Source: an uncultured delta proteobacterium
GTDB lineage: Bacteria > Desulfobacterota > Desulfobulbia > Desulfobulbales > Desulfocapsaceae
Assembly (NCBI GenBank): GCA_903901335.1
Contig: CAIUQR010000032.1
Location: 1 to 64,000 of the forward strand
Direction of reading: 5' to 3'
DNA: 64,000 bases
The notes beneath the pieces are model-generated. The model was not told the DNA's origin. It saw only the letters and a list, made by a program, of their open reading frames with translations, and ran no database searches. The position numbers and the translations under genes are program-made. Positions 43,191 to 52,231 of the stretch are shown one piece after another (position 1 is the stretch's first letter; each line of letters begins with the position of its first letter).

Positions 43191-44537
43191 TTAATCTATA
43201 AAAAATTTCAGCTTTTCCCGCCTGCTTGAATGCCGCAACCGGTTTAAGGCCTTTTTTTCTATCTGACGAATACGTTCGCGCGAGACATTGAATCGTCTCC
43301 CGATCTCTTCCAAGGTATACTCGGCCTTTTCACCAATACCGAAACGGAGTCGGATAATTTTTTCCTCCCGTTCACTGAGGGTGGAAAGGATTTCCGTCAC
43401 CCGACCGGCAAGCTCTCTGGTCTGGACCGCATCATAGGGGGATTGGGACTCCTGATTTTCCAGAAAATCTCCCAGGGTCGAATCATCATCACCTACCGGT
43501 GTTTCAAGAGAAATCGGTTCCCGCGAGGCCTCCAGGATAGAGAGGATCTTATCCATCGGCAGGTTCGTGGTGTTGGAGATCTCCAGAGGTGTCGGTTCCC
43601 GGCCGAGTTCCTTGAACAGGGCATAAAAGGCCTTGAAGAACTGGCTCCTCAGCTCAAGGAAATGCACCGGCAGCCGGATGGTCCTGGTCTTATCCAGGAT
43701 GGCCCTGGTGATGGCCTGTCTGATCCACCAGCTGGCATAAGTTGAGAACTTATTGCCTTTGGTGTAATCGAAGCGGAAAACGGCCCGCATCAGACCGAGA
43801 TTCCCTTCCTGAATCAAATCGGCCAGGGTCAGTCCCTGATGCATATACCGTTTGGCAATCGAGACTACCAGCCTGAGGTTGGCCCGGATCATCGTATCCT
43901 TAGCAACCTCGATGGAGCGGCTATAGGCCTCAAGCTTGGCCCGCAATTCAAACAAATCGCGTTTCTCAGGGTATTTCTTCGCCGCACTGACGACATTATA
44001 CCGCATGAAATTGAGCTGCTGTTTTTTGGGCTTTAAGGTTGGATCCCGTTTTTCCCAAAGGTCTATACGATCACAGAGAAAGTGAATTTCATGCACCCCC
44101 GACTGATCTTCCCGAATGGCGGCAATGATCGATTCAAATCCCTGGCGGATGGTCTTACTGTATTTCGCCTCTTCCTCAGGGGTAAGCAGATCAAACCGGC
44201 CCATCTCCCGCAGATAGGTGGTGGTCGTCTCCTCCGCCTCGTGAGAGTCATCTTCCGGCAGGATAATTGCTGCATCATCATCCAGATCGCCAACAGCGAA
44301 TTCGTCCTTTTTTTCCCAGACCTCTCCTGACAGGGTTTTCTTCTCGCCCGATTTCTCGATCGTGACTATTTCGATATTATGGGCTCCAAGAAAATTAAAA
44401 ATCTTTTCAATCGCTTCAGGGTCTTTGATCTCATCGGGTAACAACTCGTTGAGATCAGTGAAGCTGATGCAACCTTCAGATTTTCCGGCTTTCAGCAGAT
44501 TTTCTTTTAATTCAGACAGCACCAAGTAATGCCCCAT
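43191..44537 (-). CDS. RNA polymerase sigma factor, RpoD/SigA family
   Basis: A 448-residue sigma-70 protein. It has a region 1.1-like N-terminus (LSELKENLLKAGKSEG, FTDLNELLPDEI) and region 1.2 (TTYLREMGRFDLLTPEEEAK). Regions 2.1-2.4 follow (ANLRLVVSIAKRYMHQGL, LADLIQEGNLGLMRAV, FSTYASWWIRQAITRAI), then region 3, and region 4.2 ends with the helix-turn-helix FNVSRERIRQIEKKALNRLR. It is shorter than the usual proteobacterial RpoD of about 600 residues because the non-conserved insert is small, and no dnaG is next to it. It may be the primary factor or a second, RpoD-like one. A terminator follows. Confidence 0.9.
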   Translation of the reverse strand: MGHYLVLSELKENLLKAGKSEGCISFTDLNELLPDEIKDPEAIEKIFNFLGAHNIEIVTIEKSGEKKTLSGEVWEKKDEFAVGDLDDDAAIILPEDDSHEAEETTTTYLREMGRFDLLTPEEEAKYSKTIRQGFESIIAAIREDQSGVHEIHFLCDRIDLWEKRDPTLKPKKQQLNFMRYNVVSAAKKYPEKRDLFELRAKLEAYSRSIEVAKDTMIRANLRLVVSIAKRYMHQGLTLADLIQEGNLGLMRAVFRFDYTKGNKFSTYASWWIRQAITRAILDKTRTIRLPVHFLELRSQFFKAFYALFKELGREPTPLEISNTTNLPMDKILSILEASREPISLETPVGDDDSTLGDFLENQESQSPYDAVQTRELAGRVTEILSTLSEREEKIIRLRFGIGEKAEYTLEEIGRRFNVSRERIRQIEKKALNRLRHSSRREKLKFFID

Positions 44538-44994
44538 TGCTTGAAATTTATATGATAAATCAGTTAATAGCTGCTGCAGTACAGCAAGAGCCTACCGTGT
44601 CGACGACAAGAATAAAACGCTTACAACCAACGTTTGCACCAATGACAAAAAAAAATGCCCGCGGACAAAAACCGCAAGCATAACACGAATATTCAAAAAA
44701 GAGTATTATTACCTCATTCTTCCTTTAATGGCAAATTAATAAATCTCTGCCACCCTTTGTTTCATGTAAAAAGTTTCAAGACGGCTTTTCTCACACGCAA
44801 TCACTTCCAGGCTTTAAAAAATAAACCTTGTCACCACCGTGCCTATACCCGATAATCCGTCTATACGAACATATTATAACATCCCTCTATCCATAGACAA
44901 GGATGACAGCAAATGTATTTGCCCCTTTTTTCTTCAATACTCGGCAAGGTCTTGGGATATCAGATTTAATAGAATAATTTTTTCTTGATAAATT
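44538..44994. other. Divergent intergenic region before the sigma factor and malQ
   Basis: These roughly 460 AT-rich bases between divergent genes must hold both promoters. A short palindrome GCAAAT-GT-ATTTGC lies near 44910-44925. Short ORFs here (44655-44855 plus; the end of 44887-45285 minus) have no ribosome site or known motif. I see no RNA gene. Confidence 0.45.
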
Positions 44995-46548
44995 ATGAAA
45001 ACGCTTTCGGCACATCAGAGAACCAGTGGGATACTTGCTCATATAACGTCGCTCCCCTCTCCCTTCGGGATTGGAGACATCGGGCTGTCCAGTCATTCTT
45101 TCCTGCAGTTTCTGTACGACTGCGGCCAAAGCTACTGGCAATTTCTCCCGGTTGGTCCGACCAATCCGATTTTTGATAACTCCCCGTATATGAGCACCTC
45201 TGCCTTTTCCGGCTCTCCCCTTCTTATCTCGCCCGAACTCCTCTACCAGCACAGCCTTGTCAGCCTGAAAAGCAGAGATGATCACCCTGTTTTTTCACCC
45301 TATACCACCGAATTTTCCAAGGTCATCCCCTTTAAAAGAGCCCTGCTGCAGGAGGCCTATCGTAATTTTTCAGCCGGTAAGGAGAGCGGATATCAGCTTT
45401 TTCTTGAACAGACACCGTGGCTTGACGATTATGCCATCTTCATGACCCTGAAGGAAAAATTCTCTCACATCAGCTGGAACCAGTGGCCAGGCGATCTTGC
45501 CGCCCATGATCCTGACGCCCTTGCTAAGGTTACGGCTCACGAGCAAGAAACCATTGACTATTACCGCTTTGAGCAATTTGAATTCTTTCGTCAATGGACA
45601 TCTCTGCATGACCGGGCTCGAGAATTGGATATCCACCTGTTTGGCGACCTGCCGATTTATGTTGGATTTGACAGTGTCGATGTCTGGGCAAACCAGGAAA
45701 TATTCTCACTCGATCAGACCACCCGGCTCCCCACCCGCGTCGCCGGAGTCCCGCCCGATTATTTCAGCAAAACCGGCCAGCGCTGGGGAAATCCGCTCTA
45801 CCTATGGAGGAACCAATCTGTCCAGGCAAACCTGCTGACCTGGTGGACACAACGTTTCGCGTCAGCCTTTACGATGTTTGATGTAGCACGGATTGATCAT
45901 TTCCGTGGATTTGAATCATACTGGTCTATTCCGGCTGATGAGGAAACGGCTGTCAATGGGCAGTGGATAAAAGGCCCCGGAAAACCGTTTTTTACAAAAC
46001 TTATTTCCAGATTAGGCAAACTCGATATTATTGCCGAGGATCTTGGCGATATCACCCCGGCGGTCATCAGACTGAAAAATTCACTGGGTTTCCCCGGTAT
46101 GAAAATCCTGCAGTTCGCCTTCGACAATAATTCTGCCAACAGTTTCCTCCCCTATAATTTTGAAACCTCGAACTGCGTTGTCTACACAGGTACACACGAT
46201 AACGACACAACCGTCGGCTGGTACCTGAGCGATAAACTCAACACTGCGGACAGGACACGAATAAAACAATTCGCCAATCGAGACAACAATGATACTCGCG
46301 GCATACACCATGATCTTATACACCTGGCCCTCTCTTCAACGGCCGGACTTGCGATCATTCCACTCCAGGATCTCCTTGGTTTCGGCAGTGACTGCAGGAT
46401 GAACACACCCGGCACCAAAGAGGGAAACTGGAGATGGCGATGCGCCCCCGAATTCCTTACCGGAGAGGTGTCCACCTGGCTCAGACTGAAGACCGAACTT
46501 TTTGGACGAGGACGAAAAACATCCCTGGAAGGAAGAACAAAATCTTGA
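44995..46548 (+). CDS. malQ: 4-alpha-glucanotransferase (amylomaltase)
   Basis: MalQ transfers alpha-1,4-glucan segments between maltooligosaccharides during glycogen or maltodextrin turnover. The 517-residue protein of family GH77 has TSLPSPFGIGDIG near the start and LFGDLPIYVGFDSVDVWA. The catalytic residues appear in VARIDHFRGFESYW (Asp), IIAEDLG (Glu) and YTGTHDNDTTVGW (Asp). There is no membrane or export signal. It stands alone; the downstream tRNA has its own promoter, which overlaps the end of this gene. Confidence 0.95.
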   Translation: MKTLSAHQRTSGILAHITSLPSPFGIGDIGLSSHSFLQFLYDCGQSYWQFLPVGPTNPIFDNSPYMSTSAFSGSPLLISPELLYQHSLVSLKSRDDHPVFSPYTTEFSKVIPFKRALLQEAYRNFSAGKESGYQLFLEQTPWLDDYAIFMTLKEKFSHISWNQWPGDLAAHDPDALAKVTAHEQETIDYYRFEQFEFFRQWTSLHDRARELDIHLFGDLPIYVGFDSVDVWANQEIFSLDQTTRLPTRVAGVPPDYFSKTGQRWGNPLYLWRNQSVQANLLTWWTQRFASAFTMFDVARIDHFRGFESYWSIPADEETAVNGQWIKGPGKPFFTKLISRLGKLDIIAEDLGDITPAVIRLKNSLGFPGMKILQFAFDNNSANSFLPYNFETSNCVVYTGTHDNDTTVGWYLSDKLNTADRTRIKQFANRDNNDTRGIHHDLIHLALSSTAGLAIIPLQDLLGFGSDCRMNTPGTKEGNWRWRCAPEFLTGEVSTWLRLKTELFGRGRKTSLEGRTKS

Positions 46549-46573
46549 CAACAAAAGTTCTGTCCTGTATTAA
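46545..46573 (+). promoter_or_regulatory. Sigma-70 promoter of tRNA-Glu
   Basis: TTGACA (46545-46550), a 17-base spacer and TATTAA (46568-46573) form a near-consensus promoter. Transcription would begin near 46580, a few bases before the tRNA. The -35 overlaps the malQ stop codon. Confidence 0.8.
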
Positions 46574-46587
46574 AGTGGTCACCACAA

Positions 46588-46663
46588 GGCCCCATCGTCT
46601 AGTGGCCTAGGACGCTGGCCTCTCACGCCGGTAACAGGGGTTCGAGTCCCCTTGGGGTCACCA
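46588..46663 (+). tRNA. tRNA-Glu (anticodon CTC)
   Basis: A 76-base cloverleaf closely matching E. coli tRNA-Glu. The acceptor stem is GGCCCCA/TGGGGTC, and the D-arm is GTCTAGTGGCCTAGGAC. The anticodon loop CTCTCAC has CTC at positions 34-36, and the T-arm contains GGTTCGAGTCC. The 3' CCA is encoded. It reads the GAG codon. Its own promoter and a strong terminator flank it, so it is monocistronic. Confidence 0.96.
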
Positions 46664-46671
46664 TGCAATCC

Positions 46672-46708
46672 AGCCGCTTGGAGAATTCTCTAAGCGGCTT
46701 TTTTTTTG
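46672..46708 (+). terminator. Terminator of tRNA-Glu
   Basis: AGCCGCTT (46672-46679) pairs with AAGCGGCT (46692-46699). An inner GAGA/TCTC extension follows, then a run of eight to nine T. It also faces the end of the convergent ydcF-like gene. Confidence 0.9.
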
Positions 46709-46738
46709 CTATCATCCGCTTTTTCCGTGTGTATCGTT

Positions 46739-47515
46739 CTAGAGGCCAAGATTGTCCTTGATATCCTGAGCCAGGATTCCAACCCATTCATGCACCACGA
46801 TCGAACCGATAGAGCCAGCCGATATGCTGGGAAAATATTCGTAAAATTCCCTTTTGGCCGGTTCGTCGGAAAAAAAGGCTGTTGGTGCAGGTATGAGAGT
46901 AAGTCCAGTGCGCCTGAATTCATTCATCGCCCTGCGCATATGTGCAGCAGTCGTCACCAGAACAACATTTTTAACACCGGCATCCTTCAGGATTTTGGCA
47001 CTGTAGCGGGCGTTGTCAGCTGTATTGAGGGATTGATTTTCAATCCATTGCACGGTGACACTGAAGTCCGTCTTCAATGATTCTGCCATGATCTTCGCTT
47101 CCGGCTCTCGACCAGGCAGTGCACCACCGGAAACAAGCACCGGCAGCGAAGTTTGACGGGCTAAACGGGCACCGTATCGCAATCGCTCCAGAGTATTTCG
47201 ACTCGGTAAAGCACTACCGTACTCTTGAGCCCAACTCCGCGCTCCTCCACCAAGGATAACGATGGCCTGAGCATTCTTGAGTTGATCTGTTTGCAATGAC
47301 GGATAGCACTCCAACCGATTGGCCAGCCAATTGACCGTAACCGGCGTAGAAAAAAACAAACCGATCACCACACCACACCATGCTACCACAAGACCTCGAC
47401 GATATGTACGGGCGATCAACAGGAGCCCACAGATAATCATTAAAAAATGTACTACCGGCGAAAGGAAGACCGCCTCTAACAGGTTTTTAATAAAAAAACC
47501 CCAGGGTATATTCAT
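46739..47515 (-). CDS. YdcF/ElyC family protein (DUF218)
   Basis: A 258-residue protein with two N-terminal membrane helices (HFLMIICGLLLIA, VAWCGVVIGLFFS) and a periplasmic DUF218 domain: AQAIVILGGGARSW, LPVLVSGGALPGREPEAKIM, and VVLVTTAAHMRRAMNEFRR. It is closest in layout to ElyC-type proteins that affect envelope and peptidoglycan biogenesis; the enzymatic activity is not established. It lies 31 bases downstream of the hybrid kinase on the same strand and may share its transcript. Confidence 0.87.
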   Translation of the reverse strand: MNIPWGFFIKNLLEAVFLSPVVHFLMIICGLLLIARTYRRGLVVAWCGVVIGLFFSTPVTVNWLANRLECYPSLQTDQLKNAQAIVILGGGARSWAQEYGSALPSRNTLERLRYGARLARQTSLPVLVSGGALPGREPEAKIMAESLKTDFSVTVQWIENQSLNTADNARYSAKILKDAGVKNVVLVTTAAHMRRAMNEFRRTGLTLIPAPTAFFSDEPAKREFYEYFPSISAGSIGSIVVHEWVGILAQDIKDNLGL

Positions 47516-47546
47516 TCTTCCCTTTTTCCTTGAAAGAGATTTCTAA

Positions 47547-49247
47547 TCAGACAATGCGATCAAGCTCATTTCTCACTGCCACACCCAACTGCTCAAAAAG
47601 ATAAGGTTTTTTTAAATATCTCCCGGCTCCGAGCGCCTGAGCCCGAGTAACTCGTTCTGTTTCGGCAAAACCACTCACAATAAGTGCTTTCTGATCAGGT
47701 CGCCAGCGTTTCATTTCCGTATAGGTATCCAAGCCATCCCTGCCCGGGTCCATTATCATATCCAAAACGACAAGATCGACCACATGTTTTTTCAGATATT
47801 CAATGCCCTCTTCGCCACTTGCTACAGGGACAACCTGATAATCCAGTTTGCAAAGGATTTCTGCGGCCAATTCGCGCTGCTCTTTTATATCATCGACGAT
47901 CAGAATGGTTTCGCCTTGCCCCATATACTCGGCAATGTCCCTCTGACGATCTTCATTTTTTATTTGGTTCATCGTCACCGGGAGGTACAGTGTAAACACA
48001 CTTCCCGCACCCTCACTGCTTTCAACACTTATATAGCCGTCATGATCTTCAACGGAGCCCCAGACAACCGCCAAACCCAGTCCGGTCCCGCTCTTGCCCA
48101 TAACCTTCTTGGTATAAAAGGGCTCGAAAATATGTTTCATGTCTTTTTCTGTTATCCCGCCGCCGGTATCTAAAACAGTAAGAACTGCATAATCCCCAGC
48201 CCTTACATTATCATATCCATCGACAGGTTTATCCAGGTACTGGTTGGTTGTTGTAATCCTGAGATTTCCCCCTTCGGGCATGGCCTCTATTGCATTGCCG
48301 ACCAGGTTGAAAAGAGCTTTTGAAAAATGAATCAATGATCCCGATATATTGTTGAGTTGTGGATCCAGTTGGGTGGTCAATTTTACAAAAGGGTTGTGCG
48401 AAGAGAGCCTTATAAATTCCGGTGATTGCAGGAATTCCTCAACAACTGAATTCAGGTTAAAAACCTCTCTGTTGTATACACCGCGCCGCGCCAGCGTAAG
48501 CAGATCCTGGACGATGGCCGCAGCCCTTTCACCGCTTTTAAGTATACTGGCAAGACGGGGTCTGACAGGGTTATCGGTGCTCATACCATAGAGCAGGAGT
48601 TCGGCATACCCTATGATCACACCCAGAACATTATTCAAATCATGCGCAACCCCGCCGGCCAGGGTACCCAGCGCCTTCATTTTTTCCGATCGCTGTAAAT
48701 GCTCTTCCAGCCGTTTCCGATCCTTTTCCGCGGTTCGTTGATCAGTGATATCACGAATCGCCTCTATGGCCCCCACCATCTTTCCGTTACTGTCAAAAAG
48801 AGATCCCGCCTTTCCCCAAAGATGGCGAATACCCTCCCCTCGCACGGACACATCGGCCTCGGCCAGCAGTACTCCGTCCTTTTTTTGAACGAAATGGTAT
48901 TTTGTTTTAATCTCCTCATCTGAGACAAAGACCAGATCGATCAGAATTGGACGGCGTTTTCCATAAAATGGCAGACTATACTCATAGTTCCCTTTGCCGA
49001 GCATGGACGCGGCCTTAATACCGGTCATCGTTTCAATAGCTTTGTTCCAGGCAATTATCCTTCCTTCCAGATCAATAGCAAATGTTGCGTCGGGTAAAAA
49101 ATCAATTATATCGGAGAGTCGCCGCTCCGACTCCCGTAATGCCGCTTTAATCTTCTTGGCTCCCTGGAGGGAAGAACGTAATTCTTCAAGCTCTTCGATC
49201 AATTGCTGTTTTGACTTTTGATCGTCTTTGATCGAGCGTTTGTTCAT
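47547..49247 (-). CDS. Hybrid sensor histidine kinase (PAS-HisKA-HATPase-REC)
   Basis: A 566-residue soluble sensor. It has an N-terminal coiled coil (about 10-45), a PAS domain (about 43-165), and a HisKA domain with H202 in GGVAHDLNNVLGVI. HATPase_c follows with NLVGNAIEAMPEGG, DTGGGI and GTGLGLAVV. A C-terminal receiver has acid pocket D452/D453, phospho-acceptor D496 (VVLDMIM) and K547. No membrane segment or DNA-binding output is present, so it probably senses a cytoplasmic or redox signal and relays to a separate phosphotransfer partner. GGGGGGAAA precedes the ATG. Its start overlaps the upstream small ORF by 4 bases (ATGA). Confidence 0.92.
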   Translation of the reverse strand: MNKRSIKDDQKSKQQLIEELEELRSSLQGAKKIKAALRESERRLSDIIDFLPDATFAIDLEGRIIAWNKAIETMTGIKAASMLGKGNYEYSLPFYGKRRPILIDLVFVSDEEIKTKYHFVQKKDGVLLAEADVSVRGEGIRHLWGKAGSLFDSNGKMVGAIEAIRDITDQRTAEKDRKRLEEHLQRSEKMKALGTLAGGVAHDLNNVLGVIIGYAELLLYGMSTDNPVRPRLASILKSGERAAAIVQDLLTLARRGVYNREVFNLNSVVEEFLQSPEFIRLSSHNPFVKLTTQLDPQLNNISGSLIHFSKALFNLVGNAIEAMPEGGNLRITTTNQYLDKPVDGYDNVRAGDYAVLTVLDTGGGITEKDMKHIFEPFYTKKVMGKSGTGLGLAVVWGSVEDHDGYISVESSEGAGSVFTLYLPVTMNQIKNEDRQRDIAEYMGQGETILIVDDIKEQRELAAEILCKLDYQVVPVASGEEGIEYLKKHVVDLVVLDMIMDPGRDGLDTYTEMKRWRPDQKALIVSGFAETERVTRAQALGAGRYLKKPYLFEQLGVAVRNELDRIV

Positions 49248-49450
49248 TTTCCCCCCTTCTGTATCCGACGCGGCAATTTTGTATGATAGTTTTCTTTAAG
49301 AAATGTCGCGAAATCATTGAGAGCAGTGAGACGTCCCCGATGAAACTGTTCGGTCTCGGGAGATTCGAAAGGACCTCCACTCTGCCTTTCGATTTCATTT
49401 TTTCTCTCGGCAAGTACCTGGTAAAGATCAAGAAGATAATTGTAAACCAT
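49244..49450 (-). CDS. Small helical protein coupled to the hybrid kinase (68 aa)
   Basis: A 68-residue protein, MVYNYLLDLYQVLAERKNEI..., with a later FHRGRLTALNDFATFLKENY. It is predicted to be a helical hairpin. Its stop overlaps the kinase start (ATGA), so expression is tied to the kinase. It shares the order NYL ... F-RG-L ... FLK/YLK with the next small ORF upstream, suggesting duplication. No known domain was recognised. The ribosome site is weak, but the coupling argues that it is translated. Confidence 0.65.
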   Translation of the reverse strand: MVYNYLLDLYQVLAERKNEIERQSGGPFESPETEQFHRGRLTALNDFATFLKENYHTKLPRRIQKGGK

Positions 49451-49463
49451 TGCAATATGTTGA

Positions 49464-49646
49464 TTAATAGTAGATGAAATTTTTCAGGTCGACATTCTTT
49501 TTGAGATAGGTGCGTATCCAGTACAACTCTTCGAGTTGCCCTCTGAAAAAACAGGAGCGTTCGTCTTTGCGTGCAATACCCTCTTCAGCTTCGGCAATTT
49601 TTTGGGTGAGATAATTGTGGATCTCAACTGAAAACTCGTTCGGCAT
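49464..49646 (-). CDS. Small helical protein, first gene of the kinase operon (60 aa)
   Basis: From the ATG at 49646 (after GGAGATTTG) the product is MPNEFSVEIHNYLTQKIAEA..., then CFFRGQLEELYWIRTYLKKN and a C-terminal FIYY. It looks like a helical hairpin and resembles the 68-residue neighbour in layout. I recall similar short proteins (EIHNYL..., GQLEELY..LR.YL) from Desulfobacterota, always without function. It starts about 60 bases downstream of a good promoter (49714-49741) and precedes the second small ORF by 13 bases, forming a three-gene unit with the hybrid kinase. Confidence 0.7.
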   Translation of the reverse strand: MPNEFSVEIHNYLTQKIAEAEEGIARKDERSCFFRGQLEELYWIRTYLKKNVDLKNFIYY

Positions 49647-49713
49647 CAAATCTCCGGTAGTGAAAATCATCACTCAGTAATCGGGCTATTTCCAGCTGTC
49701 CGCCTTGCCGATG

Positions 49714-49741
49714 ATGATATCGGAAGGTGCTATTTTGTCAA
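49714..49741 (-). promoter_or_regulatory. Putative sigma-70 promoter of the hybrid-kinase operon
   Basis: On the minus strand TTGACA (49741-49736), a 16-base spacer and TATCAT (49719-49714) form a good promoter. The start of transcription would be near 49707, about 60 bases before the first small ORF. Confidence 0.6.
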
Positions 49742-49911
49742 GAATTGTATAACCGACACAGTGAAGGAGGAGGACTCGGGCATTAACCACATAGGTTTGG
49801 CCTGCTTGCGGCAATCCCGTTTGTCTGTTAATGGTACGCTAGGCGAGCGGAAAAATCAATAGGCCGACCACCACAGCAGAATCCATATATACCGACCCCT
49901 GATAACACTGC

Positions 49912-51318
49912 ATGAAAAGCATGAAAAAAAAAGAACAATCTCTTGCCGCTACGCTCTGGGTGATTGCCGCAGTTCAGTTTTTGACCCCTTTCATGTTCTC
50001 GGCGGTAGGGGTTGCTTTGCCGACGATCGGTCATGAATTTGCAGCGAGTGCCGTTCATCTTGGACTGATCGAAATGGTCTACATACTTGGCGTAGCCCTG
50101 TTCCTGCTCCCCATGGGCAGATTCGCCGATATCCATGGACGGAAACGGATCTTTCTTACCGGCAACTTCCTGATTATCCTGGCCACACTCGCCTTATCAC
50201 TCGCACCGACAATTGAATTTCTCATACTTTTCCGTTTTCTCCAAGGCGTCTGCGCAGCCATGATAACCTCGACAAGCCTTGCCATACTCACCTCCGTTTT
50301 TCCCAAAGAACGGCTCGGAAGGGCTATGGGAGTGGTTGTCAGTAGTGTATATCTCGGCATTTCGGCCGGACCGACTCTGGCAGGATTGATGGTTGAGTTT
50401 TTGAACTGGCGCTGGATCTTCTACAGTGCCGTCCCTGTGGAACTCATTACCTTGATCTTTGCCGTGACACGGCTGAAAGGCGAATGGACCGGCTCCAAAG
50501 GGGAGGCATTTGACTGGGTGGGCAGCATCCTCTATATAGCCGCACTGTTTGGAATAATAGTCGGAATCGTGGAGGTCCATGATTTTCCTTCGGCCTGGTG
50601 GTTTGCCTGTGGCGGCATCGGCGTTTTTGCTGCATTTCTGGTATATGAGACACGAATCTCCTCTCCGCTCTTTCCCTTGAAAAGGGTTGTCTCTAACAAA
50701 ATGTTTGCATTCAGTAATCTTGCTACCTGGCTCAATTATGCGGCATCCTTCGGGATCATGTTTTTTTTCAGTATCTATCTCCAAGTCATCAAAGGTGTCT
50801 CTCCTAAAAATACAGGACTTATCCTGATTATCCAGCCACTTCTTCAGGCGGCCTGCTCCCCATATGCCGGCAGGATGTCGGACAGATACCCGCCGGCCTT
50901 TATCGCAACAGCCGGTATGGCCCTCTGCACCCTGGGGATTGCTCTGTCGGCAATGCTGAATGCGACAAGCCCATTTCTGATGATCTACGGCATCCTGCTC
51001 CTTATGGGCCTGGGTTTCGGCTTTTTTTCCTCACCGAACAATACCGCCATCATGGGCAGTATCGGCCCCGGTGAGTACGGTATGGCCTCCAGCTTAATTG
51101 CCACCATGCGAACGACAGGCATGTTGACAGGCATGACCATTATTACCGTCCTGCTGTCGCATTTTCTCGGTGACCGGCCTGTGACAGTGGAAACCGGGAA
51201 GGAATTTCTCCTGGCTATGAAAACCGCCATGATCCTGTTCAGTATCATGGGGATATTCGCAATTGGCCTTTCTCTTGGCCGGACACCGGGTTGGGAATCA
51301 AGGAGAAGTGATTCTTGA
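49912..51318 (+). CDS. MFS transporter, DHA2/EmrB-like drug exporter
   Basis: A 468-residue inner-membrane protein with about fourteen helices. The N-terminal half has the MFS motif GRFADIHGRKRIF between helices 2 and 3, and VVSSVYLGISAGPTLAGLM, the antiporter motif C of drug:H+ exporters. A probable proton-coupled multidrug or metabolite exporter; the substrate is unknown. Two start codons (49912 and 49921) are possible. It is flanked by the kinase operon, transcribed away from it, and by FAH, which ends 17 bases from its stop. Confidence 0.9.
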   Translation: MKSMKKKEQSLAATLWVIAAVQFLTPFMFSAVGVALPTIGHEFAASAVHLGLIEMVYILGVALFLLPMGRFADIHGRKRIFLTGNFLIILATLALSLAPTIEFLILFRFLQGVCAAMITSTSLAILTSVFPKERLGRAMGVVVSSVYLGISAGPTLAGLMVEFLNWRWIFYSAVPVELITLIFAVTRLKGEWTGSKGEAFDWVGSILYIAALFGIIVGIVEVHDFPSAWWFACGGIGVFAAFLVYETRISSPLFPLKRVVSNKMFAFSNLATWLNYAASFGIMFFFSIYLQVIKGVSPKNTGLILIIQPLLQAACSPYAGRMSDRYPPAFIATAGMALCTLGIALSAMLNATSPFLMIYGILLLMGLGFGFFSSPNNTAIMGSIGPGEYGMASSLIATMRTTGMLTGMTIITVLLSHFLGDRPVTVETGKEFLLAMKTAMILFSIMGIFAIGLSLGRTPGWESRRSDS

Positions 51319-51335
51319 CAAAGGTCAGTCGGAAT

Positions 51336-52145
51336 TCAAATCCTCTCGGCCACCACCGGATTCGACATCATGCCGACACCCTCTATTTCGGTTTCCAGCA
51401 CATCCCCGGGTTTTAGAAATACAGGTGGATTTCGTGTAAAACCAACTCCATTTGGCGTACCGGTCAGAATGACCGTCCCCGGCAGAAGGGTGGTACTTTC
51501 TGAAAGAAAGGCGATGATCTCCGCCACGGAAAAGATCATATCCGAGGTGGACGCATGCTGCATCACCTTCCCGTTGAGTCTGCATTCCACGGACAGCTTC
51601 TGCGGATCGGCAATCTCATCGGCAGTAACCAGTTCCGGCCCCAGCGGGCAGAAGGTATCAAAGCTCTTCCCCCTGGACCACTGTTTTCCACCGGAATGTT
51701 TCTGCCATATCCTGGCTGAAACATCATTGGCGCAGGTGTAGCCAAGGACATATCCGAGAGCATCTTCCTTCTTGACGTTCTTTGCTGTTTTACCTATGAT
51801 TACGGCAAGTTCTGCTTCATAATCAACCTGGAGCGGTTCCAGGCAGGAAACCGGGATCTGAATGTTCGCCCCTGCCCCGGTAACAGCCCCCGGATTCTTC
51901 ATAAAAAGGACCGGGTAATCAGGGAGAGAAGCACCTGTTTCAGCCGCATGCAACTTGTAATTCAAACCGATACAGAGAATTGCAGCAGGATTGACAGGAG
52001 ACAGCAGCTCTTTCACCACAACCTTCTGGTTCGTCACCTCCATTCCGGAAAAAATATCTCCGCGGATAACAGTGGCAGTCGTTTTGTTAAATTGGCAACC
52101 TGTAAATATCTGGCCTTCATTGCCTTTACATCGTACTATACGCAT
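51336..52145 (-). CDS. Fumarylacetoacetate hydrolase family protein
   Basis: A 269-residue member of the FAH superfamily, whose members hydrolyse or decarboxylate 2-oxo or acylpyruvate acids with a divalent metal. The metal site is visible as DYEAELAVIIGK (two Glu) and TCANDVSAR (Asp), followed by GKSFDTFCPLGPELV and LLPGTVILTGTPNGVGF. AAGGAGG sits directly on the first ATG, so I use the second ATG at 52145, 9 bases on. It follows pepA by 86 bases on the same strand. Candidate activities include acylpyruvase or oxaloacetate tautomerase/decarboxylase; the sequence alone does not decide. Confidence 0.9.
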   Translation of the reverse strand: MRIVRCKGNEGQIFTGCQFNKTTATVIRGDIFSGMEVTNQKVVVKELLSPVNPAAILCIGLNYKLHAAETGASLPDYPVLFMKNPGAVTGAGANIQIPVSCLEPLQVDYEAELAVIIGKTAKNVKKEDALGYVLGYTCANDVSARIWQKHSGGKQWSRGKSFDTFCPLGPELVTADEIADPQKLSVECRLNGKVMQHASTSDMIFSVAEIIAFLSESTTLLPGTVILTGTPNGVGFTRNPPVFLKPGDVLETEIEGVGMMSNPVVAERI

Positions 52146-52231
52146 GGAAGCCATCCTCCTTATCTTTTATTTTCAAGTGCTTACACCATATCTTTTTACA
52201 GAAAAACAGGCGCAGACATTCACCTCTCCAG

